From Corynebacterium fournieri (GTDB lineage Bacteria; Actinomycetota; Actinomycetes; Mycobacteriales; Mycobacteriaceae): 64,000 nucleotides of DNA. The DNA is taken from the NCBI RefSeq assembly GCF_030408775.1, contig NZ_CP047210.1:2108001-2172000 (forward strand), given 5' to 3'. This document shows, in pieces, positions 51,913 to 61,004 of the stretch; the first letter of the stretch is position 1; every line of letters starts with the position of its first letter. Position numbers and translations under genes: made by a program. The notes under the pieces are model-generated. The model was not told the DNA's origin, did no database searches, and saw nothing but the letters and a program-made list of their open reading frames with translations.

Positions 51913-53869
51913 CGAAGATCCTCCCCCAGTTTTCGTGGCTGGTCAGCTCGCCTCGCGCGTCGCGGTAGGCGCGCTTGAGCTCCGGCCAGCGGCGCTTGAT
52001 CTCGGCCTGCAGCTGCTTGGTTTCCTTCAGCAGGTCGTCGCTGAGCTGCTTGTTGCGCTTGCGGAACGCCACGCCGGTGCCGCCGGCGGTGGACACGGTG
52101 GCGGAATCCACGCGCGCCAGGGTGTACCAGCGGGCCTCGTCGGCGGTGAGGTTGAGCTGCGGCGCCTCCCAGTGAGCACGGTCTTCCTGATTGCGCTGGT
52201 GCAAAAGCGCCTTCGCCGCCCACGGCAGCTTCTTGATCTTGGCCAGGCGCCCACCGATGTTTCGGGTGGGCACGCCCGGCGCGCCGGTGGGTGCGGGCAG
52301 GTCGGTCGCAGACGAGAGCACCTGCGCGTCCGAGTATTCCTTCCTAATCGCTTGAATCCGAGGCAACGAGGATTCAAGGATGTCGAACAGCTGGTCCGGG
52401 CCTGCCAGGAAGTCCTTCATGGCCTCGATCTGGATGGCCATGGTGGAGTACTCCATGCACATGATGTGCTTGTGGGTGGACTTCAGCATGTTCTTCAGCA
52501 TCGCGTCCGGGTTGTCCGGGCCGTAGATGCTGGCCACGATGAGTCGGTTGCGCATGTGGAAGTACGCCTGCCAGTCAATCGCGTCGTCCTTGTCGGCCCA
52601 GGCCATGTGCCAGATGGCCACACCCGGCCACGTCACCGTGGGAAAGCCTGCTTCTTTGGCGCGCAGGGCGTATTCGTTGTCGTCCCACTTGATGAACAGG
52701 GGCAGTGGCAGGCCCATCTTCTCCGCCACCACGCGCGGGAACAAGTTCATCCACCAGCCGTTGTAGTCCACGTCCACGCGGCGGTGCAGCGCGCGCGAGG
52801 TGGTCTTACGCGGGTCCATCTCCTCTTCCTGCGTGCCCACGTAGCCCAGCGGGTATTTGGCAAAGTCGTGGTCGTAGACGCCGTGCTCGGCGGCGCGGAA
52901 CATGAAGATGTCTTTGTCCACCGCCTCGCCGGAGGTGCGCAGCTGCGCGCGGTCCTGCAGGTTGAGCATCTGCCCGCCCACCAGGATCGGCTTTGCCGCG
53001 TAGCGGGCGGCCTGCACTGCGCGGACGATGGAGTCCGGCTCGATGGCGATGTCGTCGTCCATGTACAGGATGAACGGCGCGTCGGTGCGGTTCAGCGCCT
53101 CGTACATGATGCGGGAGTAGCCGCCGGAGCCGCCCAGGTTGCCTTGCTGGAAGATTTCCAGCTTCCCGCCGAGCTTTCGCTCGGCTTCGGCGAAGTCCGG
53201 CTCGTCCGCCGGGTGCTGGTTGCCTTGGTCTGGCATGAGCACATTGCTAATCGACGCCTCCACGTACGGGTCTTCCGCCAACGCGTGCAGCGCGTTGACC
53301 GAGTCGCGCGGACGGTTGAACGTGGGGATGCCGACGGCGACCTGCTTGGGCTGCGGCGGAACGACTGTGCCGTCGTCAAGCACCTGCTCCTTCGGCTCCT
53401 GCGGCGAGCACCACGCGGCGTCGCGGATGCGGGTGTCGTCCTCGGCGGTGATGTCGAACCAGAGCCAGCCGCCGTCTTCGAAGTTGGATAGCTTCAGCGG
53501 GATTTCGGTGGTCCCGGTGGCCTCGACGTTGGTGACGCCGACGCGGGTGCCGTCGTGCTTGGAGCGGTAGACGGAGATGGTCGCGCGGCCCTCGACCTCC
53601 ATGGCCAGCACCACGGAGTCCAGCTGGGACCAGCGGCGCCAGTAGCTGGCCGGGAAGGCGTTGAAGTAGGTCTCGAAGGACACTTCGTTGCCCGCGGGGA
53701 CCTCGAAGCTGGTGCGGTCCGACCAACGCAGCCGCTGCTTGTTCTGCTCCTGCTCGATGAGGTAGAGCATGCGCACGTCGTGCGGCTCGCCCTTCTTTGG
53801 CATGAGGACGCGCTGCAGCGTGTCCACAGCGAGGTTCTTCGTTGTCTGCTGCGTTTCCTGTGTTTGCAC
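51902..53869 (-). CDS. glfT2: Galactofuranosyltransferase GlfT2
   Basis: 655 residues. An N-terminal beta domain (about residues 1-160) precedes the GT2 catalytic domain with VGIPTFNRP, the metal site LYMDDDIAIEPDS (near residue 270) and the acceptor-side WDDNEYALRAKEAGFPTVTWPG. It polymerises the galactan of arabinogalactan using UDP-galactofuranose on a lipid carrier. The GTG start at 53869 (VQTQETQQTTK) follows GAAAGAGAG and fits the usual length; the reading frame continues upstream without being coding. Confidence 0.95.
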   Translation of the reverse strand: MQTQETQQTTKNLAVDTLQRVLMPKKGEPHDVRMLYLIEQEQNKQRLRWSDRTSFEVPAGNEVSFETYFNAFPASYWRRWSQLDSVVLAMEVEGRATISVYRSKHDGTRVGVTNVEATGTTEIPLKLSNFEDGGWLWFDITAEDDTRIRDAAWCSPQEPKEQVLDDGTVVPPQPKQVAVGIPTFNRPRDSVNALHALAEDPYVEASISNVLMPDQGNQHPADEPDFAEAERKLGGKLEIFQQGNLGGSGGYSRIMYEALNRTDAPFILYMDDDIAIEPDSIVRAVQAARYAAKPILVGGQMLNLQDRAQLRTSGEAVDKDIFMFRAAEHGVYDHDFAKYPLGYVGTQEEEMDPRKTTSRALHRRVDVDYNGWWMNLFPRVVAEKMGLPLPLFIKWDDNEYALRAKEAGFPTVTWPGVAIWHMAWADKDDAIDWQAYFHMRNRLIVASIYGPDNPDAMLKNMLKSTHKHIMCMEYSTMAIQIEAMKDFLAGPDQLFDILESSLPRIQAIRKEYSDAQVLSSATDLPAPTGAPGVPTRNIGGRLAKIKKLPWAAKALLHQRNQEDRAHWEAPQLNLTADEARWYTLARVDSATVSTAGGTGVAFRKRNKQLSDDLLKETKQLQAEIKRRWPELKRAYRDARGELTSHENWGRIFDAQ

Positions 53870-53990
53870 AGTGCTCTCTTTCTTGCCGTTTTTGTCTCGG
53901 CGTTCGCCGGCGGGCAGTCGAAACCAAGCGTAATAGTCGGGAGGGGCATCTCTTGGTGTGGCTCGCGGTGTTGTCAGGCACAGTTGGGGC

Positions 53991-54752
53991 ATGACTTCGT
54001 TGGCATACAAAGATTTCGGCCCTCGCGACGCGCACCCGGTGGTGTTTTCCGGCTCCATCGCCTCCACCACCGACATGTGGCTGCCGCAGCTGGACGCGCT
54101 GTCGGACACATTCCGCGTGATCGCGCTCGACCACCCCGGCCACGGTGCGACGCCTGACGCGCCGCACTTTTCGACGATCCCCGCGCTGGCCGGCGCCGCC
54201 TTGGACACGCTCGATGAGCTGGGGGTAGACGAGTTCTCCGTCGTCGGGCTCTCCCTCGGCGGCGCGATCGCGCAGTACCTGGCCGCAACGAGCCCGCGGG
54301 TGCGCCGCGCGGTGTTCATGTGCACCGGCGCGAACCTCGGCGGCGCCGACACCTGGACCCCGCGGGTGGAGCAGACCCGCGCCCACGGTGTGGCCCCGCG
54401 CGTCGATGGCGCGGTCGCGCTGTGGGTCACCGAGGCGTTCCGCGAGTCGCGCCCGGCCACCGCCGACGCGCTGGCCCGCATGATCGCCTCCACCACTGGC
54501 GAGGGCTACGCCACCTGCGCCGAAGCCCTCGCGCAGTGGGACTTCGCCGCCGAGCTTTCCCGCATCACCGCCCCGGTGCTCACCATCGCCGGGCCCGACG
54601 ACACCTCCACCCCGCCAGAGGTGGTCCACGCCATCGCCGACCGGGTTGGCGGGCCTTCCCAGACGCTGACGCTGACCGCCGGTGGCCACGTGCCCACCGT
54701 GGAGGTTCCCGGCGAGGTCAACGCGGCGCTGCGCGGGTTCCTCGCCCGGTAG
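53991..54752 (+). CDS. Alpha/beta hydrolase (PcaD/enol-lactonase-like)
   Basis: 253 residues. Alpha/beta hydrolase fold with VVFSGSIASTTDMW, ALDHPGHGATPD, nucleophile VVGLSLGGAIAQYLA (Ser near residue 87), acid GPDDTSTP and His in TAGGHVPTVE. This is the 3-oxoadipate enol-lactone hydrolase-like subgroup, but no other catabolic genes are near, so the substrate is unknown. It is divergent from glfT2 (121 bp between). GTTGGGG precedes the ATG; a weak site. Confidence 0.85.
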   Translation: MTSLAYKDFGPRDAHPVVFSGSIASTTDMWLPQLDALSDTFRVIALDHPGHGATPDAPHFSTIPALAGAALDTLDELGVDEFSVVGLSLGGAIAQYLAATSPRVRRAVFMCTGANLGGADTWTPRVEQTRAHGVAPRVDGAVALWVTEAFRESRPATADALARMIASTTGEGYATCAEALAQWDFAAELSRITAPVLTIAGPDDTSTPPEVVHAIADRVGGPSQTLTLTAGGHVPTVEVPGEVNAALRGFLAR

Positions 54753-54762
54753 GCTGCGGGCC

Positions 54763-55146
54763 ATGCAGAACAAGGGTTTTGACGGCTTCGACGGCTTTGA
54801 CGGTTTTGACGCAGACGGTCTCCCCCACGACCCGGCCGGCGAACGCCGGTCCGCCGGCCGCTCCACGGGCGCGAACTACGCCATCGGCGCGGCGTTGATC
54901 GTGGTGGCCGTGCTGTCGTTTGTGTTCCTCAGCGGCGCAACAGCCGTCTTCATTGGCGTCGCCGCTGCCGTCGCCGGCGCTGTATTCGTGCTCATGGGCA
55001 TCCAGGGAACGACCGAAAACGGCCCGGACATGCTGGCCGAGGACTACTACGGGCAGCAGCGCTACAACCCGCTGCCGGACCCTGCCGCGGACTACGACTG
55101 GGACGGCAGCTTCCGCCGCGAATTCGGCGACGACCAGCACAGGTAG
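54763..55146 (+). CDS. Small membrane protein with N-terminal FDG repeats
   Basis: 127 residues. The N-terminus reads MQNK then GFDGFDGFDGFD, four tandem GFD units from near-identical 9-bp repeats at 54777-54812. Two hydrophobic helices follow (about 48-92), then an acidic tail (EDYYGQQRYNPLP, DWDGSFRREFG). It starts 10 bp after the hydrolase stop, probably the same transcript. I do not recognise a named family; corynebacterial genomes often carry such DUF3040-like small two-helix proteins. Confidence 0.7.
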   Translation: MQNKGFDGFDGFDGFDADGLPHDPAGERRSAGRSTGANYAIGAALIVVAVLSFVFLSGATAVFIGVAAAVAGAVFVLMGIQGTTENGPDMLAEDYYGQQRYNPLPDPAADYDWDGSFRREFGDDQHR

Positions 55147-55201
55147 AGCCTTGCCCCAAGGTGTTGCCCGGTGGCGGCGCCGTAACCTAAAATGACCGGC
55201 A

Positions 55202-55220
55202 TTAGCTTAGGCACACCTAA
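55202..55220. promoter_or_regulatory. Putative DtxR (iron) box before the siderophore-binding protein gene
   Basis: TTAGCTTAGGCACACCTAA matches the DtxR consensus TTAGGTTAGCCTAACCTAA at 15 of 19 positions. A likely -10 box TAAAAT (55188-55193) lies just upstream, so bound DtxR would cover the transcription start. Confidence 0.8.
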
Positions 55221-55257
55221 CCTAGGGTGCTTCCACCCCTGACCGAAAGGCCGAATC

Positions 55258-56205
55258 TTGACCCGTGTTTTCCCACTGCCGCTGAAGCGTCTGACGGCAA
55301 CCTTCACTGCAGCTGCACTGCTCCTCACCGGCTGCTCCAGCGAGTCCGCAGACTCCGGCGAATACACCAGTGCGGCGGGTTCAAACGACCGCATTGTCAC
55401 GCTGGGGCTCGGCGACGTCGACACCGTCCTCGCGCTGGGGGAGCAGCCAGTCGGCTACGCTTCCTGGGAGGCTGAGGGCTCAGGCGATCCGTCCGGTCTC
55501 GGACCGTGGGCGAAGGATAAACTCACCGCTGAGCCGAACCCGATCCGCAACACCACCACCGAGTTCAGCACCGACACCGCAGAGCAGGTCGCATCGCTGA
55601 ATCCGACCAAGATCATCGCCGTCAATAGTGGTCTGGACAGTGACAAACAGGCTCTGCTACAGCAGATCGCGCCGACGACCTTCCATTCCGACCAGTACGC
55701 AGACTGGCAGGTGCCGTGGGACGAGCAGATCAAACAGATCGCAGCAGCGTTGGACCAGGAAGCTGAGGGCGAAAAGCTGATCGAAGAGTCCGAGCAGGCT
55801 TTTGCGGACTTCCGGCAATCGCACCCGGAGCTGCAGGGTAAAACAGCGGCAATCGGGATGCCGTACGACGGCAAGATCGGCGTGTATACGGCAGGCGACG
55901 GCCGCGGCTCGTTCCTTGAGAAGCTCGGGTTCACAATCCCGGACACGTTCAACGGTGACGGCTCCAGCTTCTTCGTGGACTGGTCCCCGGAGAACTACTC
56001 CGACTTCAACGGTGTGGATTACGTGTTCATCTTGGACTACTACGGCGCGATCGATGCGCTGAAGAACGATGCCGCGTTTGCGAACCTCGATGTGAACAAG
56101 CGCGGAGGCATGCACTGGCTCGACACCGACACCGCCAATGCAATGAGCATGCCCAACCCGTTGACCATTCCGTACGCGATCGAGCAGATCGAGCGGGAAC
56201 TCTAG
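55258..56205 (+). CDS. Iron-siderophore ABC transporter substrate-binding lipoprotein
   Basis: 315 residues. Lipoprotein signal with lipobox LLTGC (about residues 22-26); then a periplasmic-binding domain of the FepB/FecB type: NDRIVTLGLGDVDTVLALGEQPVGYASW, SLNPTKIIAVNSGLD, and the long middle helix DQEAEGEKLIEESEQAFADF. It captures an iron-siderophore outside the cell for the permease pair downstream. TTG start with GAAAGG upstream. It has its own DtxR-like box and converges with the ATPase gene, with only 6 bp between stops. Confidence 0.9.
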   Translation: MTRVFPLPLKRLTATFTAAALLLTGCSSESADSGEYTSAAGSNDRIVTLGLGDVDTVLALGEQPVGYASWEAEGSGDPSGLGPWAKDKLTAEPNPIRNTTTEFSTDTAEQVASLNPTKIIAVNSGLDSDKQALLQQIAPTTFHSDQYADWQVPWDEQIKQIAAALDQEAEGEKLIEESEQAFADFRQSHPELQGKTAAIGMPYDGKIGVYTAGDGRGSFLEKLGFTIPDTFNGDGSSFFVDWSPENYSDFNGVDYVFILDYYGAIDALKNDAAFANLDVNKRGGMHWLDTDTANAMSMPNPLTIPYAIEQIEREL

Positions 56206-56211
56206 CCCAAG

Positions 56212-56979
56212 CTAGCGGGGCACGATCATCGGCCCGCCGGCCACCGGGTCCTCGGTGACGACGGCGGGCAGAGAAAACACCTCGCCAAGCAACCGCTCTG
56301 AAATAACCTCTGCGGGCGTGCCCGCGGCTTTCACCTCGCCGCCTTTCATCACGACCAGCTGGTCGGAGAAGCGCGCCGCGAGGTTCAAGTCGTGCAGCAC
56401 CATGACGACGGTGCGCCCCATGTCATCGGCGAGACGACGCACAAGCGAGAGCACCTCCATCGAGTGGGAAAGATCAAGATAGGTCGTCGGCTCATCCAAG
56501 AACACAAGCGGGGTGTTTTGGGCGAGCACCATCGCGATCCACGCACGCTGCCGCTGCCCGCCCGAGAGCCGCTCGAGCGGGCGCTCCGCGAACTCGGCCA
56601 CCTGGGTCAGCTCCATCACCTCGTCCACCATCGCGCTGTCTTTCTCCGAGGTCTGGCGCAGCCACGTCTGGTGCGGGTGGCGCCCGCGCCCGACCAGGTC
56701 ACGCACCGTCAGCCCGTCCGGCGCTACGGGGGTTTGCGGCAGCACCGCGAGCGTGCGGGCGATCTCGCGGCGTTTCATCTCCGCGGTGTTTCGGCCGTCC
56801 AAGACCACCTCGCCGCGCTCACGCGGGATCAGGCCAGCAACCGCGCGCAACAACGTTGATTTACCGCAGCCGTTCGGCCCGACGATGGTGGTGACGCCGC
56901 CGCGCGGGACGTCGAGGCCGAGCCCGTCGATAATCGTTGCCGCACCGTAGCTGACGGTGAGATCACGCACGTGAAGCAT
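56212..56979 (-). CDS. Siderophore ABC transporter ATPase (FepC/FecE type)
   Basis: 255 residues. Walker A GPNGCGKST, signature LSGGQRQRAWIAMVLAQ, Walker B PLVFLDEPTTYLD and the H-loop MVLHDLN are intact. Powers iron-siderophore import through the two FecCD permeases. The start overlaps the permease stop (TAATG). Confidence 0.95.
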   Translation of the reverse strand: MLHVRDLTVSYGAATIIDGLGLDVPRGGVTTIVGPNGCGKSTLLRAVAGLIPRERGEVVLDGRNTAEMKRREIARTLAVLPQTPVAPDGLTVRDLVGRGRHPHQTWLRQTSEKDSAMVDEVMELTQVAEFAERPLERLSGGQRQRAWIAMVLAQNTPLVFLDEPTTYLDLSHSMEVLSLVRRLADDMGRTVVMVLHDLNLAARFSDQLVVMKGGEVKAAGTPAEVISERLLGEVFSLPAVVTEDPVAGGPMIVPR

Positions 56980-57977
56980 TACAAGGTCACCTTTCTGGTC
57001 GCGCGCATCAGCGCGTAGAGCAAGGCTGCCCCGCCGAACGCTGACGTGGCCACGCCTACCGGCAAGTCTCCCGGCACAACGGTGCGCACCGCGAGGTCCG
57101 CACCGGCGACGATCAGCGCGCCGGCAATCATCGCGGTGCCGAGTGGGGGCGTGGGGGCATGCGCTAATCGACGGCCCACGTGCGGCGCCACAAACGCCAC
57201 AAAAGCAATCGGACCTGAAGCCGCCACCGCCGTCGATGTCAACGCCACGGCAAGCACCATGAGCACAAGCTGGGTGCGCCGCGGATCGACGCCCAGCCCC
57301 GCAGCCGTGTCGTCCCCGAGAGAGAGGGCTTCGAGCTGGAATGACGCCCAGCGCAGAAGCGGCACAACCAGCGCGAGCGCCACCAACACAGCGGCGGCGT
57401 CACCCCAACCTGAGGATCCGACCGAGCCGGTCACCCACGCCTGGGCTTTGCCCACATCGCGGTAGTCCGCGCGGACGAGGAGGAACGAATTGTACGCCAC
57501 CGCCAAGGCGTTGAGGATGATGCCGGCGAAGATGAGCTGAAACGATCCCAGGCCGCCGGCGCGGCTGAGCCACCACATCGCACCGGAGACCGCTATCCCG
57601 CCAACAAACGCGCTCAGCGGCACCCCGAGCGCGCTGAGCAGCGCCCCGGTACCGCCACCCGCGAGCAGCGCTGTAAGTGCGAACGCCGACGCACCTGAAA
57701 CAACGCCCAGGATGTCTGGGCTGGCCAGCGGGTTACGAGTGATCGTCTGAAAGATCGCGCCCGCGAATCCGAGCGCGGCCCCCACCGCCAGCGCCGTGGC
57801 AACACGCGGCAGGCGCCACTCGACGACCACGGTGCGGGCCATGCCGGTGGACTGTCCAGTAAGGGCGGCGAGGACGTCATGAAGCCCAAGCCCGAATTCA
57901 CCCACCATGATGCCGCCGAGCGCGACGGCGAGCCCGCACGCCGCGAGCACGACATTGACTGCGAACGTGCGGGTCAC
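56979..57977 (-). CDS. Siderophore ABC permease, FecCD family (FepG type)
   Basis: 332 residues, about nine to ten helices, FecCD signature WRLPRVATALAVGAALGFAGAIFQTITRNPLASPDILGVVSGASAF. Forms the membrane channel with the next permease. Overlaps its upstream partner by 4 bp (ATGA) and the ATPase gene by one base. Confidence 0.94.
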   Translation of the reverse strand: MTRTFAVNVVLAACGLAVALGGIMVGEFGLGLHDVLAALTGQSTGMARTVVVEWRLPRVATALAVGAALGFAGAIFQTITRNPLASPDILGVVSGASAFALTALLAGGGTGALLSALGVPLSAFVGGIAVSGAMWWLSRAGGLGSFQLIFAGIILNALAVAYNSFLLVRADYRDVGKAQAWVTGSVGSSGWGDAAAVLVALALVVPLLRWASFQLEALSLGDDTAAGLGVDPRRTQLVLMVLAVALTSTAVAASGPIAFVAFVAPHVGRRLAHAPTPPLGTAMIAGALIVAGADLAVRTVVPGDLPVGVATSAFGGAALLYALMRATRKVTL

Positions 57978-58993
57978 AGCTTCGCCCCCTTCCGCAGCAG
58001 GTACAGGGCGAACGGGGCGCCGACGAATGCGAGGGTGATGCCAACTTGCAGCTCACCGGGGCGGGCGATGACTCGGCCGGCGACATCCGCGAGGAGCAGC
58101 AGCGTCGCACCGGCAAGCGCGGAGCACGGCAGCACCAGCCGGTAATCCGGCCCGGTCAGGGAGCGGACGATATGCGGCACGACCAAGCCGACAAACCCGA
58201 TCGGGCCCGCCCCCGCCACAGCCGCACCGGCAAGCAGGGCGACCAGCAGGATCCCCACCGCGCGTGCAGCCGCGACGTTGACGCCGAGGGAGTGCGCGAC
58301 GTCATCGCCCAGGTTCAGCATGTTCACCCGGCTCGCCGTGGCGAACGCGGCGACTAGGCCGACCAGTACGACCGGGGCGACGGCGGCGACGATGTGCATG
58401 TCCCGGCCCGCGACGGAGCCCGCCGTCCAAAACCGCATGTCATTGAGGCTTTGCGTGCTGGTGAGCACGATGCCGCTGGTCAGCGCGGAACACACCGCTC
58501 CGAGCGCGGACCCGCCGAGTACCACCGTGATCGGAGTGGAACCGCGGCTTCGCGCGCTCAGTACGAAGACGAGCGCTACCGCCATTGTCGCGCCGAGGAA
58601 ACCGACCCCCACCGCGACCAGCACCGGCAGCGAGCCAAACACGGCAGTTGCCGCAGCCACCGCAAGCGCCGCCCCCGGGGCGATGCCCAGCAGGTTTGTG
58701 TCGGCCAGCGGGTTGCGTGTGTGCCCCTGGAGCAGAGCTCCCGCTGTGCCTAGCGCCGAGCCTGCGAGCAGGCCGAGCAGCGTGCGTGGAACCCGCAGTT
58801 GGGCAACCACTTGCGCTTCCTCACTGGCCTGCCCAGATTCGGTGTGGAACGCGAGGGCAAGCCCGTCACGCACAGCGCTGACGCTTTCTGCCACGCTCAT
58901 CTGCCGCGCGCCGACGGCGAGCGAGAGCAACACCGCGGCGACAGCCGAAATCCCGAGCGCAATGGCAAATCCCGCGTGTTTAGTCGCACTCAT
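57974..58993 (-). CDS. Siderophore ABC permease, FecCD family (FepD type)
   Basis: 339 residues, FecCD family with LRVPRTLLGLLAGSALGTAGALLQGHTRNPLADTNLLGIAPGAALA. First permease of the operon; it starts 6 bp after the siderophore-interacting protein gene and overlaps the second permease by 4 bp. Confidence 0.94.
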   Translation of the reverse strand: MSATKHAGFAIALGISAVAAVLLSLAVGARQMSVAESVSAVRDGLALAFHTESGQASEEAQVVAQLRVPRTLLGLLAGSALGTAGALLQGHTRNPLADTNLLGIAPGAALAVAAATAVFGSLPVLVAVGVGFLGATMAVALVFVLSARSRGSTPITVVLGGSALGAVCSALTSGIVLTSTQSLNDMRFWTAGSVAGRDMHIVAAVAPVVLVGLVAAFATASRVNMLNLGDDVAHSLGVNVAAARAVGILLVALLAGAAVAGAGPIGFVGLVVPHIVRSLTGPDYRLVLPCSALAGATLLLLADVAGRVIARPGELQVGITLAFVGAPFALYLLRKGAKL

Positions 58994-58999
58994 AGCCTG

Positions 59000-59902
59000 T
59001 CACCGCCAATACCCCATGAACGAGACATGCTGGCGCGGCAACCCCGCCTCCTTAACCAACAGGCGGCGCATCGCTTTCACCGAAGTGTTCTTGCCGGCGA
59101 TCCAGTAGTAGGTGTGGCCGGACGCGCCCGCCCCACCGTTGACGGGTTCCCCGCTTCCCGAATACGTCGGGGTTTCCCAGACATTGTCTCGCTGGAGGCC
59201 ACCGTCGTTATCGGGCTCATCGGTGGTCGGACCTACTGGGCCCCGCAGCGGCTCAATGTCCTGTTTGAGCTGCGTGTAGAGCATGTCCCCATGCCCGGCT
59301 TCGGGCTCGGTGCGGAAGTGCCAGCGGACGTCAACGTGAGCAGGCGCATCGATTTGGAGGCTGTTGCCCACCGGCACCTCAATGTCAGCGGAACCGGCGA
59401 GGTCTTCGGGCCAGTCCTCCAGCACTCGGGAAATCGCTGGAAGAGCAGTTTCATCGCCGTACAGTCGAGCAGCCGCGGCAGCGCCGGGAGCGAATTCGAT
59501 GCCGACGCCAGACGTGTCATCGCGGGTCGGCCCGATGATCCACAGCGCCTGCCCGGGCAGCGCGCTTTCCGCCCATGCGGAGGCCGGCCCAGCGTTGTGG
59601 CTGTGCAGTACGAAATCCACATCGAGTTCGTCCGGGTCACCGTCGTTGCGCCGGAGGTCGCGAATGGAGTAGGTGCGGAGATGCCCGCGCGTGTGTTCCG
59701 GCATGGCGCGCCAGAGGTCCCACCACCCCTCGGCCGGCAAATCAACAAGCCCTGCCGCGGACGGGATGATGAGCTTGATCCGCAGATCCATGATGGGCAC
59801 AGCGGGGCCCATTGCGTCGACACCAGTGAACGTCACACGTTGAAAATTCGGTGCGATGCGCTCGCTGCGAACGACTGTTGCAAGGAAGGGCCGGAAACTC
59901 AC
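59000..59902 (-). CDS. Siderophore-interacting FAD reductase (ViuB family)
   Basis: 300 residues. The FAD-binding motif RTYSIRDLRR and C-terminal VYYWIAGKNTSVKAMRRLLVKE-like block (YYWIAGK) mark the siderophore-interacting protein family, which reduces ferric siderophore in the cytoplasm to release iron. GTG start (MSFRPFLATVV). It heads the operon sip-permease-permease-ATPase and has a DtxR-like box 13 bp upstream. Confidence 0.92.
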   Translation of the reverse strand: MSFRPFLATVVRSERIAPNFQRVTFTGVDAMGPAVPIMDLRIKLIIPSAAGLVDLPAEGWWDLWRAMPEHTRGHLRTYSIRDLRRNDGDPDELDVDFVLHSHNAGPASAWAESALPGQALWIIGPTRDDTSGVGIEFAPGAAAAARLYGDETALPAISRVLEDWPEDLAGSADIEVPVGNSLQIDAPAHVDVRWHFRTEPEAGHGDMLYTQLKQDIEPLRGPVGPTTDEPDNDGGLQRDNVWETPTYSGSGEPVNGGAGASGHTYYWIAGKNTSVKAMRRLLVKEAGLPRQHVSFMGYWR

Positions 59903-59914
59903 CGCACGGACTAT

Positions 59915-59933
59915 ATAGGATTGCCTAACTTAA
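59915..59933. promoter_or_regulatory. Putative DtxR (iron) box before the siderophore operon
   Basis: ATAGGATTGCCTAACTTAA matches TTAGGTTAGCCTAACCTAA at 15 of 19 positions, 12 bp before the GTG start of the siderophore-interacting protein, so the operon should be repressed when iron is plentiful. Confidence 0.8.
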
Positions 59934-59970
59934 CAAAAGTGGGGGGCTTGTCGATTAGCAAAAACGCTTA

Positions 59971-60123
59971 CTACTGCCCCCTGCTCGGAGCCGCCAGCGC
60001 CTTGCAGTCGCGCGCGAGAATGAGGCTGTCCACGCGCACTTCAGCCGCGAGTCCGGCGGCGCGCTCAGGGTGGTTCAGCAGGCGAGCGGTGAAAGCGCTT
60101 ATCCAATACGCTCCCTTACTCAC
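59971..60123 (-). CDS. Possible small ORF, 50 aa
   Basis: GTG-started frame, VSKGAYWISAFTARLLNHPE and on to LAAPSRGQ-stop, 50 codons with host-like GC-rich third positions. No family recognised and no clear ribosome site, so it may also be a gene remnant. Its start overlaps the inverted GAACGTAGGT motif at 60122-60131. It fills most of the gap between the iron locus and the accessory island. Confidence 0.3.
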   Translation of the reverse strand: MSKGAYWISAFTARLLNHPERAAGLAAEVRVDSLILARDCKALAAPSRGQ

Positions 60124-60131
60124 CTACGTTC
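60122..60131 (-). promoter_or_regulatory. GAACGTAGGT motif, inverted copy
   Basis: ACCTACGTTC on the plus strand is the complement of the GAACGTAGGT core repeated at 61005-61119. It lies 47 bp before the zinc-ribbon gene, so the same regulator could control both ends of the island. Confidence 0.5.
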
Positions 60132-60178
60132 GATACGTTAGAAGGTGTCATTTCCCCCAGATCTTTTCAACGTTTGCA

Positions 60179-60988
60179 ATGGCGAAAACTCAAAAGGTGT
60201 CCCGGCCGCAGTTCAGAACCCCTGATCCCACGCAGAAGACCACCAGAACATCCAACTCACAAGGTTCAGCAGCTGCAGAACCAACGCGCCCATCCAGCGC
60301 CACTCTCCCCCACCTCCCACCTAGTGAGTTAAAAAACGTAACCTGCAGTGTCTGCGCAGGAACATGCAACCTTTCGTCGACGGGAGTTTTCCCCGATCAC
60401 TTCTTCAATTTCAGGGCCATGCGGAAGCCGTGCAGCGGAAGCGGAAAACGCTACGCACACCTACAGAAGTCACCAGCTCCGACGCCATCCGCAAAGAAGT
60501 ACCCCGCAGTCCAAAAACAATCAAACAAACAAGTTCCAGCGCCAAGCTATCCGCGGCTGAAACTCTCTAAACACGGCAAAGTCGAATGCCCAGCTTGCCA
60601 CAGGGCTTTGACCCCGAATCTGAAGAACAACTCCCTGCCCGTACACAAAAACAATGGCGAATCGTGCCGGATGAGCAACCGGAAGTTTGACTTTGTTGCG
60701 AAGAACAACAAGGCGGCCAAGAAAGTCTCTCCGGCTGCGCAGTCCTACGCAGAGAAATACAAGGTCCGCTCCCCGGAGCAAATCCGCAAAGAGAAACAAC
60801 GAAGCCAACGTTCGGCGAAGGACCGCAAACAGGAACAACGCAAAGCACGCCGACGCCAGCGGCGCCACTCCGACAGCTACGCCCTCGACTGCTACGACAG
60901 CTGGGGCATAGACGACCACAGCGTTGACCAGGGGGTAAGCGTCAGAACGTACCGAGGCGGACTTCCCGGCCAAGGGAAACGCCGGTAG
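60179..60988 (+). CDS. Double zinc-ribbon protein, basic, unknown
   Basis: 269 residues. Two similar metal-site units are visible: CSVCAGTC...PDH...PCSGSG (about residues 60-95) and CPACHRAL...PVHKNNGESC (about 137-165). Each is CxxC followed by His and Cys, the CxxC-H-C form common in phage and mobile-element proteins. The rest is basic and disordered-looking (SAKDRKQEQRKARRRQRRHSD). A nucleic acid-binding role is likely. No clear ribosome site precedes ATG 60179. Codon use is less GC-rich than the iron locus, a sign of transfer. The GAACGTAGGT motif lies on both sides of the gene. Family not recognised; enzymatic activity cannot be claimed. Confidence 0.6.
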   Translation: MAKTQKVSRPQFRTPDPTQKTTRTSNSQGSAAAEPTRPSSATLPHLPPSELKNVTCSVCAGTCNLSSTGVFPDHFFNFRAMRKPCSGSGKRYAHLQKSPAPTPSAKKYPAVQKQSNKQVPAPSYPRLKLSKHGKVECPACHRALTPNLKNNSLPVHKNNGESCRMSNRKFDFVAKNNKAAKKVSPAAQSYAEKYKVRSPEQIRKEKQRSQRSAKDRKQEQRKARRRQRRHSDSYALDCYDSWGIDDHSVDQGVSVRTYRGGLPGQGKRR

Positions 60989-61004
60989 GCCAAAACAGCA
61001 CCAT

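Noticed and set aside
58799-60178. Upstream extension of the zinc-ribbon frame to 58799
   Set aside because: This part is antisense to the siderophore genes; the MAKTQKV start at 60179 is where protein-like sequence begins.
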